Source: Adiantum capillus-veneris
Lineage: Eukaryota > Streptophyta > Polypodiopsida > Polypodiales > Pteridaceae
Length of the DNA stretch: 64,000 bases
Direction of reading: 5' to 3'
Assembly (NCBI GenBank): GCA_014529385.2
Contig: CM043944.1
Coordinates: 174,162,240-174,226,239, forward strand
Each line of letters starts with the position of its first letter. The stretch's first letter is position 1. Below are positions 43,235 to 54,639 of the stretch, one piece after another. Position numbers and translations under genes: made by a program. A model generated the notes under the pieces. The model saw nothing but the letters and a program-made list of their open reading frames with translations, was not told the origin of the DNA and did no database searches.

Positions 43235-44952
43235 ATTTTGCCAGGTGAACTGATAACAAAAGTGGTTTATGGGGCATTCCACGCCAAGGGAAACTGGCCA
43301 GAACCTCCTTCATAGAATGATTGGCTAAGGCTGAAAAAAGAGAAAGAAGAAGAACCGCCCAAGGCACCAAGAGTAGCCACAAGGTTGAAGCGCCGGCTAG
43401 AGACCGTGCTAGAAGAGCCGCCAGAGCCGAAGAAAGGAAAGAAGGAAAGTGTACAAGTGCCGATCAAAGAGACCAAATCACAGAAAGCGGCGCGACTCGA
43501 AAGATTGATGGAAAGCTTTAGAGCTGAGAGAGCATTGAAAGGAGATTTGAGCGAGCTGTGGAAGCCCTCACTAGAAGCCATGTCCGGATCGTCTCGAGGG
43601 TGCATAGAGATCGATTTGAAGACTACATCAAGAATTTTGAGATCCTGGATGCTACAACAGAAAATATTCCGAATATTCCTTTTACAGAAGAAGAAGTGGA
43701 TAAAGTACGACGGCAACCGCTAGAAGAGCAGGAAGGCCAAGAAAGAGAGCGAAAGACCGAGGTGGACCGGGACTTCAAGAAGAATCCACCAACTCCACCG
43801 TCAAGCCCGAAATCCAACCCACCACCATCACCACCTCCCCTTAGCCCTCCACAAACCCAACAAAAGGAGGAGCTAGACACATCTGATGAACACGAAGATT
43901 CTAAGCAAGAAAAGAGCCAAGGGGAAGAGCAGAAAGAAGAAGCTAAGCCCAAAGATGAGAAACCAGAGCCAGAGGAAAGAAGGTTTAGCACATTTCTTGA
44001 TGTACTAGAGTGGGTTACTCAAGAGAAGGGACAACTACAGTAGCATTTGAGTTGGCAAGCACAAGGCCCAAAGAACAGATGCAGAGCCTGCGGTTAGTGG
44101 AACTGAAAGAGATGGTCACTGATACAGTGGACCTACAGCCACCTACCAATGATTGGGATGTGGTGATGCACAAGCTAACCGGGCTCATGGCAAAATCATT
44201 GGCCACCAAAAGTGAGATTGACAATCTCAAAGCTAATGAAGTTCTTATCAAATCTGAAGTCGACACACTACAAAAACGAAGCCAAGAGCATATAGAGAAA
44301 GAAGCAGAGCTACAAGCCAGTCTGGCCACGATACTACAAAGATGCCAGAAGATGGAACGAGAAAATCAGGCAGCAGATCAAAGACTTCAAAGAGCTGAAG
44401 AAGAATACAAGAAATTTCAGCAAGTCATTGACAAATGCAGAGAGGGAAAGGGACAACCTAACCCTGCAACTTGCTGAAGAATCCAAAGAAGTGGAAACAC
44501 TCAGAAATGCCAAGGAAAAGGTAGAGATAGAGCATGAGGCGAGCCAGGATGAGGTAATAGAGCTTAAAGATTAGATTAAAGTCAAAGATCAAACCATCTA
44601 AAGGCTGCGGGAATCTCCTGCCAGAGCCAGAGCTACTAGCTCGACTCACACTACTTCAGAGACTAATTTATATGAAGAACAAATGAAAGAGCTTCAAAAG
44701 GAGTTAACATTGGAGAAGCGGCAAAGGCTGATGCTGGCCGAGGGGTCATTGGTCATGCAAAACAGCCTAGAAGAAGAGCACAAGGCCATGCAAAATGAGC
44801 TAGAAGCTATCAAGAGAAAGCTCGAAGAGGCAAAAAAGATAAATGCCGATCTAAACAACCTCCTTGTGAATATGGGAGAGCTAGCGGAAGAGGAGAAGAA
44901 AATATTTCAGAAGCAGATAGAAGAGTTGAGAGGCCAGCAGCAAACCGAAGAG
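43235..44952 (+). pseudogene. Element A ORF3, middle part, after the B insertion
   Basis: It continues the frame cut at 24157: ILPGELITKVVYGAFHAKGNWPEPPS matches B's GGAEILTRIAYEAIGARDQWPKVPS. Next come KETKSQKAARLERLMESFRAERALKGD, an acidic stretch, a proline-rich insert near 43790-43860 (PPSPPPLSPP) not present in B, and long coiled coil (44180-44950). There is a stop in place of the residue between PPS and NDWL (TAG near 43313), and at least three frame changes. Homology to ORF3 ends at QQQTEE, where segment X begins. Confidence 0.87.
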
Positions 44953-46166
44953 CATATGGAAATTCATCAACTTGCATAGCACCACCTAAGCATCCAGGCA
45001 TGCCACTCACATCACACAGGAAAGCATTTATTTTCTTACCAAAATGCCACCACCCACTTGGATCCCAAACATGATACATATCTTATATACAGAGCTAGCA
45101 AATGCCACCTCATACCATAAGCCATCACAATCATTAAAAACCACAACTGCCTCAAAATGCATCTCATGAGCTAGAGTGCATGCCATCGACAATCATAAAT
45201 CTCACATTACTTTCCTGATGCATTAATTGCTCTTCATTCCCTATGCCAATGAGATCATCATTCCAGCCACTAGCAGTCCCACTCCAAAATTGGAAAAGCA
45301 CCTCAAAAACACTATCACTAGCATCTTATTCTTCCACATAAGGAATCTACCACCTGAAAAACTCAAAACATGCCTGCAAAGCCACCCAGACATCATAACC
45401 AAGTCTTCATACACTGAGACTCGCCAACTGCCAATCAGGATCTTTGCAGATAGATGGATATGGACCAACCATATGCAAAAGCACCTGAAATGCATCCACA
45501 AGGTCATTGTGCAAGCAAAATATCACTTTAACCTCCTTTTCTACCGCATCCTCAAGAAGTTTATACTTAACAACCATAGGGCACATATCATTGCGCACAT
45601 CCCTTGGAGATGGCACTAGCATCAAATCCTTGCACTCATAGACCTCATCCTTATTGCATTCATGACTGGATACCTTTACATCATGACCATTAGAGGCTTG
45701 AAAACCCCCCAGCTCTAGTAAAGCACATGTACCCAAAGTCAAATCATCCAACATAGCATCACCCTCTCCCACATCATCTTCACTTAATGTGGAAACTCCA
45801 CGACCATAGCCCATCATTTCATCATCAATGCAAGCATCCATGTCCTCTTGCTGCAAAGCTCCTTTCCAAAACCTACACTGCTCTTGGTGCAAGGCTACCA
45901 TGTCCTTCAATGGATCTAGCAACTCTACATCATCATCGCATAAATCACCACAACAAATCCCATCAAGCCACATCATCCTCATCAATTTCACTCTCATCAT
46001 CTTCAGTTTCAATGTTAGAGCTCAAAATTTCACATTTATCTATTGTGTCCTTGCCAGTTTTTTCCATAGGCATGCATACGGTTTCCATAACAGTTGTACA
46101 CACTTCATTCACACTTGCTTGAATCATATGGTCATTTATGAAAGTCTCCAAACTAATATCCTTGGC
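44953..46166 (-). repeat. Segment X, second copy, replacing part of ORF3
   Basis: Nearly identical to 2030-3267. It starts at CATATGGAAATTC and ends at CTTGGC, where sequence corresponding to 3268-3843 has been removed between two CTTGGC copies. On the minus strand 45407-46012 gives the C-terminal 190 residues of the X protein; the upstream part is frameshifted near 46000. About 200 residues of ORF3 are missing around it. Confidence 0.9.
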
Positions 46167-46598
46167 TAAATTACCCAAAGCTGCCAGGCTCGAAGGCAGG
46201 CGAGAGAATAAGTGAGAAACATATGGTGAAAACCCTAACGGGCGCCATCAAATTGTTCACTGGCTCACTTGACCTATCTTCCATCATGATGAGAAAGATT
46301 TGTAAAACACTTTTGGCAGTCTTCGAGACCTTCAAACCAGGCCAGGCGACAAATAATATCTTCTTCTTTCAAGATACATACAGATGTGCATATGATCTGT
46401 CTGGTTAGCCTTCTCACGAGGTGATACATGCATTGTATCAGAGGATCATGTTTTTTACCATCTTATCACCTCCACGCCTTTGAAGAAGCCTTCTACACCA
46501 GCTTCTTCACAATCAGCACAGATATATTCGGCCCGACACTACTGGCTCAACATGCAAGATATGAGTCACTTCTCAAGATGAGAGAAAGCCTACATTGA
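46167..46598 (+). pseudogene. Element A ORF3, C-terminal end
   Basis: AKLPKAARLEGRRENK is the wrong frame just after the junction; the correct frame gives LNYPKLPGSKAGE, MVKTLTGAIKLFTGSLDLS, RKICKTLLAVFETFKPGQ and FEEAFYTSFFT, ending with TGA at 46596-46598. One or two small frameshifts and a TAG near 46406 break it. It is close kin of 3838-4274. Confidence 0.82.
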
Positions 46599-46637
46599 AG
46601 AAGTTGCTCAACAGCCATGTCGGGGACGACATGAACA

Positions 46638-46650
46638 AGGAGGGGGGGAG
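46638..46650 (+). other. Polypurine tract of element A
   Basis: AGGAGGGGGGGAG immediately before the 3' LTR (TGTTAGAAGC). Confidence 0.9.
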
Positions 46651-47563
46651 TGTTAGAAGCTGGACACACCCTACGAAAAATGACTGCTCGGCGGAATATT
46701 ATTTTTTGTAATTATTCATTTTTTGAGAAAACCCAACATTTCACCTTTGTAAATATTGGGGCTTACAGAAGTTTCCATATTGTATCCTAGTTTTGACATT
46801 TAGATTGAGTAGATGGTTAAATTGGAACATTAGGGTTTGAGATTGTAAGGTATTTATACCACTTTTTGACCTTAATGAAAGACCTTTGTCATTTTAAAAA
46901 GTAATGTCTGTGAGTGAGCGTACTGTGCGAGAGAGAGTGAGAGCTTCATCTTGACGCTACGCACGCACCGGTGGTCGGAATCGAGTGCAGAGAAGTGTAG
47001 CGTGTTGCCCCCGACGAGAGCTACACGCCGATACCTACATTGCGGCGGGTGTACAGTCTGGTTTTGCGAGCTCGACATACGAGCTTCATCTGGTGATTTG
47101 GTGAGCATACGTTATCCGTTTTCGCATTTTAGCATATCCATGCGTTCGCATTGAGTAGAGCTACACATTAGGCACTTTAGTTTTTGGAAACGACGACTGG
47201 CAAATTTCGGCCAGACATCCTACGTGATTTTGCACCAGGTGTTTAGGGTTGGGATTTTGGTTCATAGACCTTAGGGAGACCGACCTATTGGTGATAGTAG
47301 GGTCTCCTTCAAGTTCTGTGGCGTTTCGAGACCGTTTAATGGGTATTTGGCTCTTGGAAGCGTTGTAGGAAATATCCTCTTATGCACTCCTGAAGGCTGT
47401 AGCTTAGACATTGGGTAGAGATCCTTGTAGGAATTAGTCGAGAGTCGGTCGACACCTTATGCTTGCTTCCACGCGCCTGTGGGTTGAGCTTCGTCCTTAG
47501 CTGACAAATCTTGTTAGGTGAGTTCTCGCTATGCTGGCTTTCGTCACGGCGTATCTGCCAACA
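46651..47563 (+). repeat. 3' LTR of element A
   Basis: 913 bp, TGTTAGAAGCTGGACACACC...CTGCCAACA, homologous to 4327-5219 with scattered substitutions and indels (for example an extra GGTGAGCATACG-type stretch near 47099). TATA-like site near 46853; half palindrome AGACATCCTACGTG near 47212. It is followed directly by GAGAGTAC, which lies 44 bases inside the LTR of element C. Confidence 0.94.
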
Positions 47564-49144
47564 GAGAGTACTTTTGAGAAATTACTTTGTGAGCATAGTT
47601 GGTGAACATAATTGAAGTTAGTAAAATAAACATAGCATTTAGTTAACTTGGCATGAACAATACTTTTTCAAGAGAGAGAATTTAGAGAACATGACAACAG
47701 TTGAGGACCGGATTTATGTGGAGCCGGTGCCCTCTCCAATAGGCATTTGTATTATGATTTCTCCCATCAAGAGAGACTTGTTACAATACAATCTTTGTGT
47801 TCCTTGTGACCTAGGTGATGTAATAAAGATGGAAAGCCTTATGCATCACTAGCATAACATAAACTTTGAAGAAAGCATTAACTATTCCAAGCCTCAGTCC
47901 CAAGACCTCAAACACCTTCAAAGGTGGAGAGAGCTAGCAGGGAATGAGGGTAGGGATGAAGAAGAAGAAACATTTCATAGGAGAAAGAATTAGTTCCTCA
48001 CTTATCATCACTCTTTTGCTAGTATACATAATAGCATAGTAATCAAGATGGAGAAGATGACAAGCTTAAGCATTGAAGCATGGCTCTATGTTGGATTTGT
48101 ACTCCATAGCCAAGAGTGTTGGTGTAGGCTCTCAACCTGTCTACTTGCTTGGAGAAGGAGAGGGAGCTCTTGCACTTTGCACTTCACACCATGAGAGTGT
48201 GTGTGAGTGTGTGTGGTAGAGTATACACCTCAAGCAACCCCCTAGCTTGCTTTGGTCGACCCCCCCTTGTAGCTCATGCTTGAAGCTCATTGGACCCCTC
48301 CTGGCCTAGCCAATCACAAGCAAGGGCATATCAAGCAACAAGGGTAGCCTTGGGAGAAGTGTCCCCCTTTCCCCTTTGAGAGAGAGGACTTGATAAATGC
48401 AAAAAACAATTAATTAAATCTTCTAAATTATCATTGGACCCCTTGGGTGGCCAACCAATAGGCTTCAGACACACCATGAGGGCAACATGAGGAGGAACTT
48501 GACAAGTGTCCCTTTTGCTTTCTTTGTACTAAGCATGCCTTGTGTGAGTGTTCTTTCTCATCCCCCCTCTTGTAGAGCTCGCCCCCTCCTTGTAGGGATT
48601 GGTATTGAATTTTGTACTCAAGCCCCTCAAGCTTGGGCCTAGTTCTCACCACAAGCTTGGCCCTTAAGCCCCTCAAGCTTGGGCTGGGTTCTCACCTCAA
48701 GCTTGGCCCTTAAGCCCCTCAAGCTTGGGCTGGGTTCTCACCTCAAGTACAGCCCTAGCATCTCAAGCATGACAAGCACCTCAAGCATCTTAGTCATCAG
48801 GACCACCTCAAGCACCTTAGTCATCAAGCACGACAAGCACCTTAACCTTGGGCCGAGTTCCCACCTCAAGCTCAACCCTAGCTTACCTAAGGTCAAAGGA
48901 CTTTTACACTAATTATTCGAGGTCTTCAATGAAGCTAACCTGAGGTCTTATGATCCATTGGATAGCCTTGCTCTTTGAAAGATCATCTCTCATTTGGGCC
49001 CCTTTACCATTGGCCCCGTGTTGAGATAGATCTATAAGGACATGTCTATATCTTAACCCTTCTTCTCATTTATTCTCCCACATTAAATGATTAGTTTAAT
49101 ATGAGAAAATCATTTGGGTTGGTTAGATATTAAATTTTATGACA
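47564..49144 (-). repeat. 3' LTR of element C, truncated
   Basis: Homologous to 54684-56158 and read on the minus strand as TGTCATAAAA.... The end that should reach ...CCATTACA is missing 44 bases, cut by the junction with the element A LTR at 47563/47564. It contains three copies of a 46 bp unit (AAGCCCCTCAAGCTTGGGC) starting at 48621, 48667 and 48713. Confidence 0.92.
48621..48758. repeat. 46 bp minisatellite in LTR C
   Basis: Three tandem copies, period 46, beginning AGCCCCTCAAGCTTGGGC. The 5' LTR has the same region in diverged form with about two units near 55780-55840. Confidence 0.9.
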
Positions 49145-49146
49145 TT

Positions 49147-49159
49147 ACCTCTCTCTTGA
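49147..49159 (-). other. Polypurine tract of element C
   Basis: On the minus strand CAAGAGAGAGGTAA precedes the TGTCATAAAA start of the LTR. The same sequence lies at 56161-56173 for the truncated copy. Confidence 0.7.
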
Positions 49160-49599
49160 AATCATAGTCGTCCTCGACTATGAGGTAGAAGAGATAAAGC
49201 CTTAGTCATTACTCAATCTTACTTATCCAGTAGAGGATCCCTTTTTACCCTACGACATCTTTCCAAGATGGATGACTAATCCATTTGGTGCTTGGGAGAC
49301 ATAGCTGCCACAAGCATGTCTGCTCTTTAGTCCATTTCATTCTCCCAAAGTAGAGTGACAAATTCTACTTGGTGTTTGAGAGACTTCGTCATCACAAACA
49401 TGATTCTAAGCATGCAAACTATTTAAATTTGTGCACAATTAAAAAGAGAACTAGTCTTATAAGACAAAAAAAACATGGGTCATTTAAAAGAAATTTGTAC
49501 ATTTGCTTACTTTAATGTAGCATTGTAAGCATTGCAAGGTTTATACTATCCTTAAGCTATAATGTAGCATTTGCTTACTCTAATGTAGCATTGTAAGCA

Positions 49600-52545
49600 T
49601 TGACAAGGTTCATACTATCCTTAAGTTGTATTCCTTGCATCCATCTGGCATCTCCAAAAGGATAATTTTTGAACTTAATAAGATACTGTCAAATAATCTT
49701 ATCATGTCGTAGTACCTTGTCTTCATGCCAAAGGATAGCTTTGAGTTGTAGCACCTCTTCTTGGTCTTCAACTTTGGGAGGGTCTTCAATAATTGGTTCA
49801 CTTGGTGGCTGTCCTTTGTATGGCCTAAGTAAGCTCACATGAAAGGCATTGTGTATGAGCCAATGGTTGGGAAAATTGAGTTGGTAAGCCATCTCATTGA
49901 TGGGCTTCAAGATTTGGAAAGGACCATAGTATCTTTTTGCTAGCTTAGCATAATACTTTTGATGGCCCATAGGATTTTTGCCTATCATTTGCCTCAATCG
50001 AGCCTTAGGAAACTTAAGTATCCCCAATCATTTTCTTTGAATGTTAAGGCCCTTCTGTGCTTGTCAGCAGTAGCTTTTTACCTTTGTTGAGAGATGGATA
50101 TAGCCTCCTTAATCTTATAAAAAGATTCTTGTAGGTCACGACTATACTCATCAACAGTGAAGGTCTTCCCATGCAAGGGACTTTTAGGTCTTCCGTCAAT
50201 GATCTCAAAAGGTGTTTTTCTCGTAGAAGTATGTACAATATTATTGTAGGCATACTCTACAAGAGGTAAGTACTTTTCCCATTGTGAGCGTTGATATACT
50301 TTGATAACATAAGTTTTGAGTAGATCGAGTATCGTAAGATTGGCTATCTCAATTTGTCCATCCGTTTGTGGGTGATAGGCCGAAGAGAAATTCAATCTTG
50401 TTCCTTGATTTTCAAAGAGACCTTTTCAGAAATTACTGGTCATTCTAAGATCTTTATCTGACACGATGGATGTTGGTAATCCATGGTGCTTGAAAATATG
50501 AGATATGAAGAGAGTTGCCATTTGGTGTGCCTTAATAGTCTTTTTGACAGGAATAAAGTGTGCTTGCTTGCTAAACTTGTCGACTATTATCCATATTCCC
50601 GTATTCCCATGGATAAACTTGGGCCATCCAAAGATGAAATCCATGGATATACTCTCCCATGGTGAATTTGGGATAGGCAATGGCTAGAGTAATCCAGGTT
50701 GCTTCCCTCTATTATACTTGGTCTTTTGGCATACTACACATTTTGAAACATACTCTTGTATGTCCACTTTCATGGTAGTCCAATAGAAATACGTCTCTAC
50801 TCCTCCAGGAGTAGGTTGAATACCTCTATGCCCTGCATAGGGAGGAGCATGGGATTCATACATAACTTTCTCATGAAGGGAATGGGTAACACATAGCCTA
50901 TTGCCATGGAGAAGATAACCATCCTACAAGGTGAATGGTTCCTCTTTCTTTCCCAAAGCAAGGGCTGACATTATGTTTCTAAAGTCAGGGTCAATAGCAT
51001 ACTCATCTATCATAGAGGATAGATAATTGTGAGTGGCTATAGACACCGCATTAACTTTTGGTTGTTGTGAAAGTGCATCAGCCACTTGATTGTGCTTACC
51101 AGCAATGTGAGCAATATGAAATTTAAATTGCGAAAGAAAATTTGCCCACCTCGTTTGTTTCTCCGAAAGCTTGGTTTGCGTCATGAAATACTTGAGACTT
51201 TGATGGTCCGTTCGTAGAATAAATGGAGTCCCCAATAAGTAGTGCTTCCATGTGTCTAGGGCATGTAGAACAACTAAAAGCTCTTTCTCATAAATGCCCA
51301 AGACTTGTTCATTGGTATTGAGCCTTCGACTCTCATATGCTATGACATGTCCTTCTTGAAGCAAAACTACTCCAAGGCAATCACCACAAGCATCACATTG
51401 GACCTCAAATGGCTTTGAGAGGTCCGGAAGAATTTTGCTATGAAGCGTCTATAGTATGCGCACATACCAATAAAGCTTCTTAGCTCATGTAGATTCCTTG
51501 GATTAGGCCATGCTTTATTACCTCTAACTTTGATGGATCCATATATATACCATCTTGAGAGATAATATGACCTAGGTATTGAATCTCTTGAAGGAAAATT
51601 CGCTTTTCTTTTGGTTGAGAAAAAGATTGTTCTCCCTCAATGCTTGAGAAATCACTTGGAGATGTTTCTTATGTTCCTCCAAAGGCTTGGAGTAGATGAT
51701 GATATCACAAAAAACACTGCAGTGAATTTGCGGTAAGGTCTAAAAATTTTCTCCATTAGACGATTGAATGTAGCTGGCACATTAGTCAAGCCAAAAGGCA
51801 TGACTAGATATTCATAAAGACCAAATGTTGTGCAAAACGCAATCTTTAGGATATCTTCATCCACTATCCTTATTTGATGATAGCCACTTTTAAGGTCAAT
51901 CCTACTGAAGTAGGTAGTGCTTGTACCTTATCAAATAGATTTTCTACCCGAGGCACGTGAAATCTATTTTTGATATTGATATGGTTTAGTGCTCGATAGT
52001 CCACACACATATGGTATTTACCATCTTTCTTTTGCACTAAAAGGACTGGAGAACAAAAGGTAGAGGAACTTGGCTCACCATCCCTTTGTCTACCAATTCT
52101 TGTACGTGCCTCACGGTCTCCTTTTGTTGAGCTTGAGAGACTCAATAAGGAGGCTTGTTAGGCGGTGAGCTTCCTGGAAGGACCTTGATGCGATGGTCAT
52201 CATCCCCTTGTTTTGGAGGTAAGTCCATAGGAATATCATCGATGAACACATCTTGGAATCCTTTTAGAAAATTAGACAAGTCTAACTCTTCTTGATTCCT
52301 ACCATTTACATTTGATGAAACATTAGGATCTTTTAGAGACTCTTTGACAAAAATCATGTACGTAAAAACTGACCTCTTCATTGACTTATCAAAATCAGGA
52401 GGATTTACAAGTGGAATAGTGCGACCACGCTCACTAGCATCTGTATACATGTTCTTTCCCCTGTAGGTGAAATAGATTCTCCTTTCAGGGAACTTCATAT
52501 TGGCAGCCATGCGATCAAACCATGGTGCCCCTAGGATAGCAACCT
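49600..52545 (-). pseudogene. Element C pol: RT, RNase H, integrase, chromodomain
   Basis: Read on the minus strand. [50 protein letters not shown]; the catalytic FxDD site near 51700 is destroyed by a frameshift. RNase H: VIAYESRRLN, IYEKELL, LRTDHQSLKYF and HNQVADALS. Integrase zinc finger (HRGIQ...CVVCQKTK); core with SMDFIFGWPK, IVSDKD and HPQTDGQIEIAN. C-terminus FHVSLLRPYKG, then a chromodomain (LRHDKII, stop, QYLIKFKNYPFGDARW) in which an Arg codon has become TGA at about 49690. The chromodomain is the part that in active chromoviruses binds histone marks and steers integration. Further stops at about 50920, 50680-50700 and 50430. Confidence 0.92.
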
Positions 52546-54254
52546 CATGTTAAAGAGGATAGATGAAAAAGTCTTCTTTGTCGACATAGCTTTGGACATG
52601 AAGCCTCAACTTCCCAATCAAGGGAGTAACGGAGGCTTGCTGTCCCTTGAAAGCTGTGTCAGCCATTACCATATCTCCCATCTTAAAAGAATGAATGCCC
52701 AACTTGGTGGCCAACTCCGTTGATATGAATTTGTGAATAGAGTTAGGGTTAAAAAAGATGAAGGAATCATGCTTTCTTACCTTTCCCCAAGCATAGGAAA
52801 GTGATGATCCTTTGCAATGACCATCCTCTTTTGGAGCTTTGATGGTGAAAGCCCTAGGAGTCCCATTGCAAGCATTCTTCTTGGAGCAAGAACAATAGCC
52901 ATGTCCTTGCTCCCCACAGTTGAAACACTTATGGTCCTTGCAAAAAGCTTCAAGCTCTTCAGGAAAGAGTTTGTTTTTGCCTTTGTAAACTCCCTTCTCC
53001 TTGGACCGATTGTTGTTGCTGTTGTTGGAAGTTCCTTGGGAAGAATTTTGAGCATTGGTTTTCCCCTTTGCATCATTTTTGTCTTTGTTTTCCATGGGCT
53101 TGGCATTTCGTCTAGCCCCTTGATGGAAATTGATGTGTGAAGCAACCATGATGTGATGGATTACTTCGGTGATAGAACCAGGCCGCTGAGAGTTGATGTA
53201 TTTGGCCATCTCTTCAGGTAATCCCACACAAAATTTTTGCTTTTGCTTGACAAAGTCTATCTTTTGAAAGACATTAGCCTTGAGATGTAAATCCCAAAAC
53301 TTGTCTACGTACTTGTGGATAGACTCATGAGAGAGAAGATTGAAGCTGCACCATTCGGTGAGCACTTTGTCCTTTGCATCGCTTGCAAGGAATTGATTTA
53401 TGATGGAAACTTGTAGAGTTTACCATGTCTTTGGGGCTTCGTCGTTGCCACAAAGGCTAGCCCACCATTGACGAGCTGGTTTTTGGAAGTGCATAGCCAC
53501 ATGGATTAGCTTGGAGGACTTTGTGAAGCCCTAGTCTCCAAAGGCCGCATCAAATTGCTGGATGAAGGCCAAAACTTTCTCGGTAGCACCAAAGGTGCCA
53601 TCATAGGTGAGAAAAGAGATACTCTATCCTCCTCCTTGAACTTCTTTAGCTTTTGTGACCTTCGCCATGTAGTGTATGACTTACGATGTCCTCCCCTCTT
53701 GTATTCCCTAGGAGAATAGCCATAGCTTTTTTCGAAAGAGGAGGAAGGTGAAGAAGAAGGAGAATAGGGTGACCTCTTTCTAACCCTTTTCTTCCTTTGT
53801 TTCCTCTCTTCCCTTTCGGAATGATGAGGAGAAGGACTGTGTGTTGATCTTTTTCTCTTGGGAGGAGTGGGTGACCGTATAGACCACCGTCTCCGTGGAG
53901 CCACATCTCAGAGGAACTTAAAGTTTAATTTCTTTCTTGATCTTTGGATTTCTCCTTTGGTATGGGAGCGAGTGTTCTTTTGGGGGTCTCTTCAAGAGGC
54001 CTCCTAAGCTCTCTCTCCTCTTGGAGAGGAAGGGAAATCCCATAAGCGCAACGTTTTTGAGTAACTTTGGCTTGCAAAGCAGGGTTGCCCATAGCTTGCT
54101 GCAACCTAGTAACGAGATAATTCACAAACATGGAAGCATCTTCTTTAGCACCTTCATGTGCAAAATCAAAGCTATCAATGTTCATTCTACTCACTTGGTT
54201 ATTGTCAACCATGTTAACAAAATTTTTGTACGTACTTAGTGTATGCTTTGGCAA
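52546..54254 (-). pseudogene. Element C gag and protease
   Basis: Minus strand. It starts MPKHTLSTYKNF (54254), goes through a basic RS-type region (RRRWSIRSPTPPKRKRSTHS, 53830-53904 in another frame), then a capsid (HVAMHFQKPARQWWASL, FNLLSHESIHKYVDKFWDL, FCVGLPEEM) and a zinc knuckle CFNCGEQGHGYCSC. The protease has FFNPNSIHKFIS where chromoviruses have an Asp-Ser/Pro-Gly type site, so the catalytic Asp is Asn. ILGAPWFDRMAAN closes the domain near 52530. At least two frame changes and stops near 53420 and 52550. Confidence 0.88.
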
Positions 54255-54626
54255 TTCAAAACCTTAGTTTCCACTCCTCTTAGCCTTTGAAAATTGGCTC
54301 TTAAGTATCTACACCCATGGCTTGAAGTGGTTAATTATAGAGAGTAGTGGAGTAGGTCTAACATAGCAGAGTTGCCAAGGGCGTTGCCAAGGGCTAGCTG
54401 CTTTTAGACTTCTTATGGCTCAATAATGGTAAAACCGTAAGCAAGTCTAAAAAGACTCCATTATTAAGTCAAAAGCTCCCAAGGTGTGCACCATATCCCA
54501 CATAGTGGGCTCAAGAAAAACTGATAATAGATCCCAGTTCCACTTACCCTAATATAATTAACAAAATCAACCATTTATAGGCTACTTAAGGACCTCTCTT
54601 CTTAAGCAAGAAAAGAGAAACCAAAT

Positions 54627-54638
54627 GCTCTGATACCA
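54627..54638 (-). other. Primer binding site of element C (initiator tRNA-Met)
   Basis: On the minus strand TGGTATCAGAGC starts one base after the LTR end CCATTACA. This is the usual initiator-tRNA-Met PBS of plant retroelements. Confidence 0.93.
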
Positions 54639-54639
54639 A

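Larger units (their letters stand above)
4327..47563 (+). mobile_element. Element A: large Ty3/gypsy element, host of nested insertions
   Basis: Bounded by LTRs at 4327-5219 and 46651-47563, both starting TGTTAGAAGCTG and ending CCAACA. Order inside: tRNA-Asp-type PBS, leader with palindromes, gag-PR1 (N-terminal gag deleted), RT-RH-IN-PR2, spacer with internal PPT and palindromes, ORF3, PPT. Subtracting the B insertion (24158-43234) and the TIR insertion (10126-16317) leaves roughly 18 kb. RT retains YMDD and IN keeps a DD35E spacing, but many stops and frameshifts make it inactive. The LTRs differ by substitutions plus indels, including an extra stretch of about 30 bases near 47100 in the 3' LTR, so it is clearly older than B. 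PBS type and pol sequence put it outside the chromoviruses, near the Athila/Tat-type elements; the exact clade is unresolved. Confidence 0.9.

Noticed and set aside
53646-53906. Host SR-type splicing factor from the RS-rich minus-strand frame
   Set aside because: It sits between the N-terminal gag and capsid of element C in the right order, so it is part of that gag.
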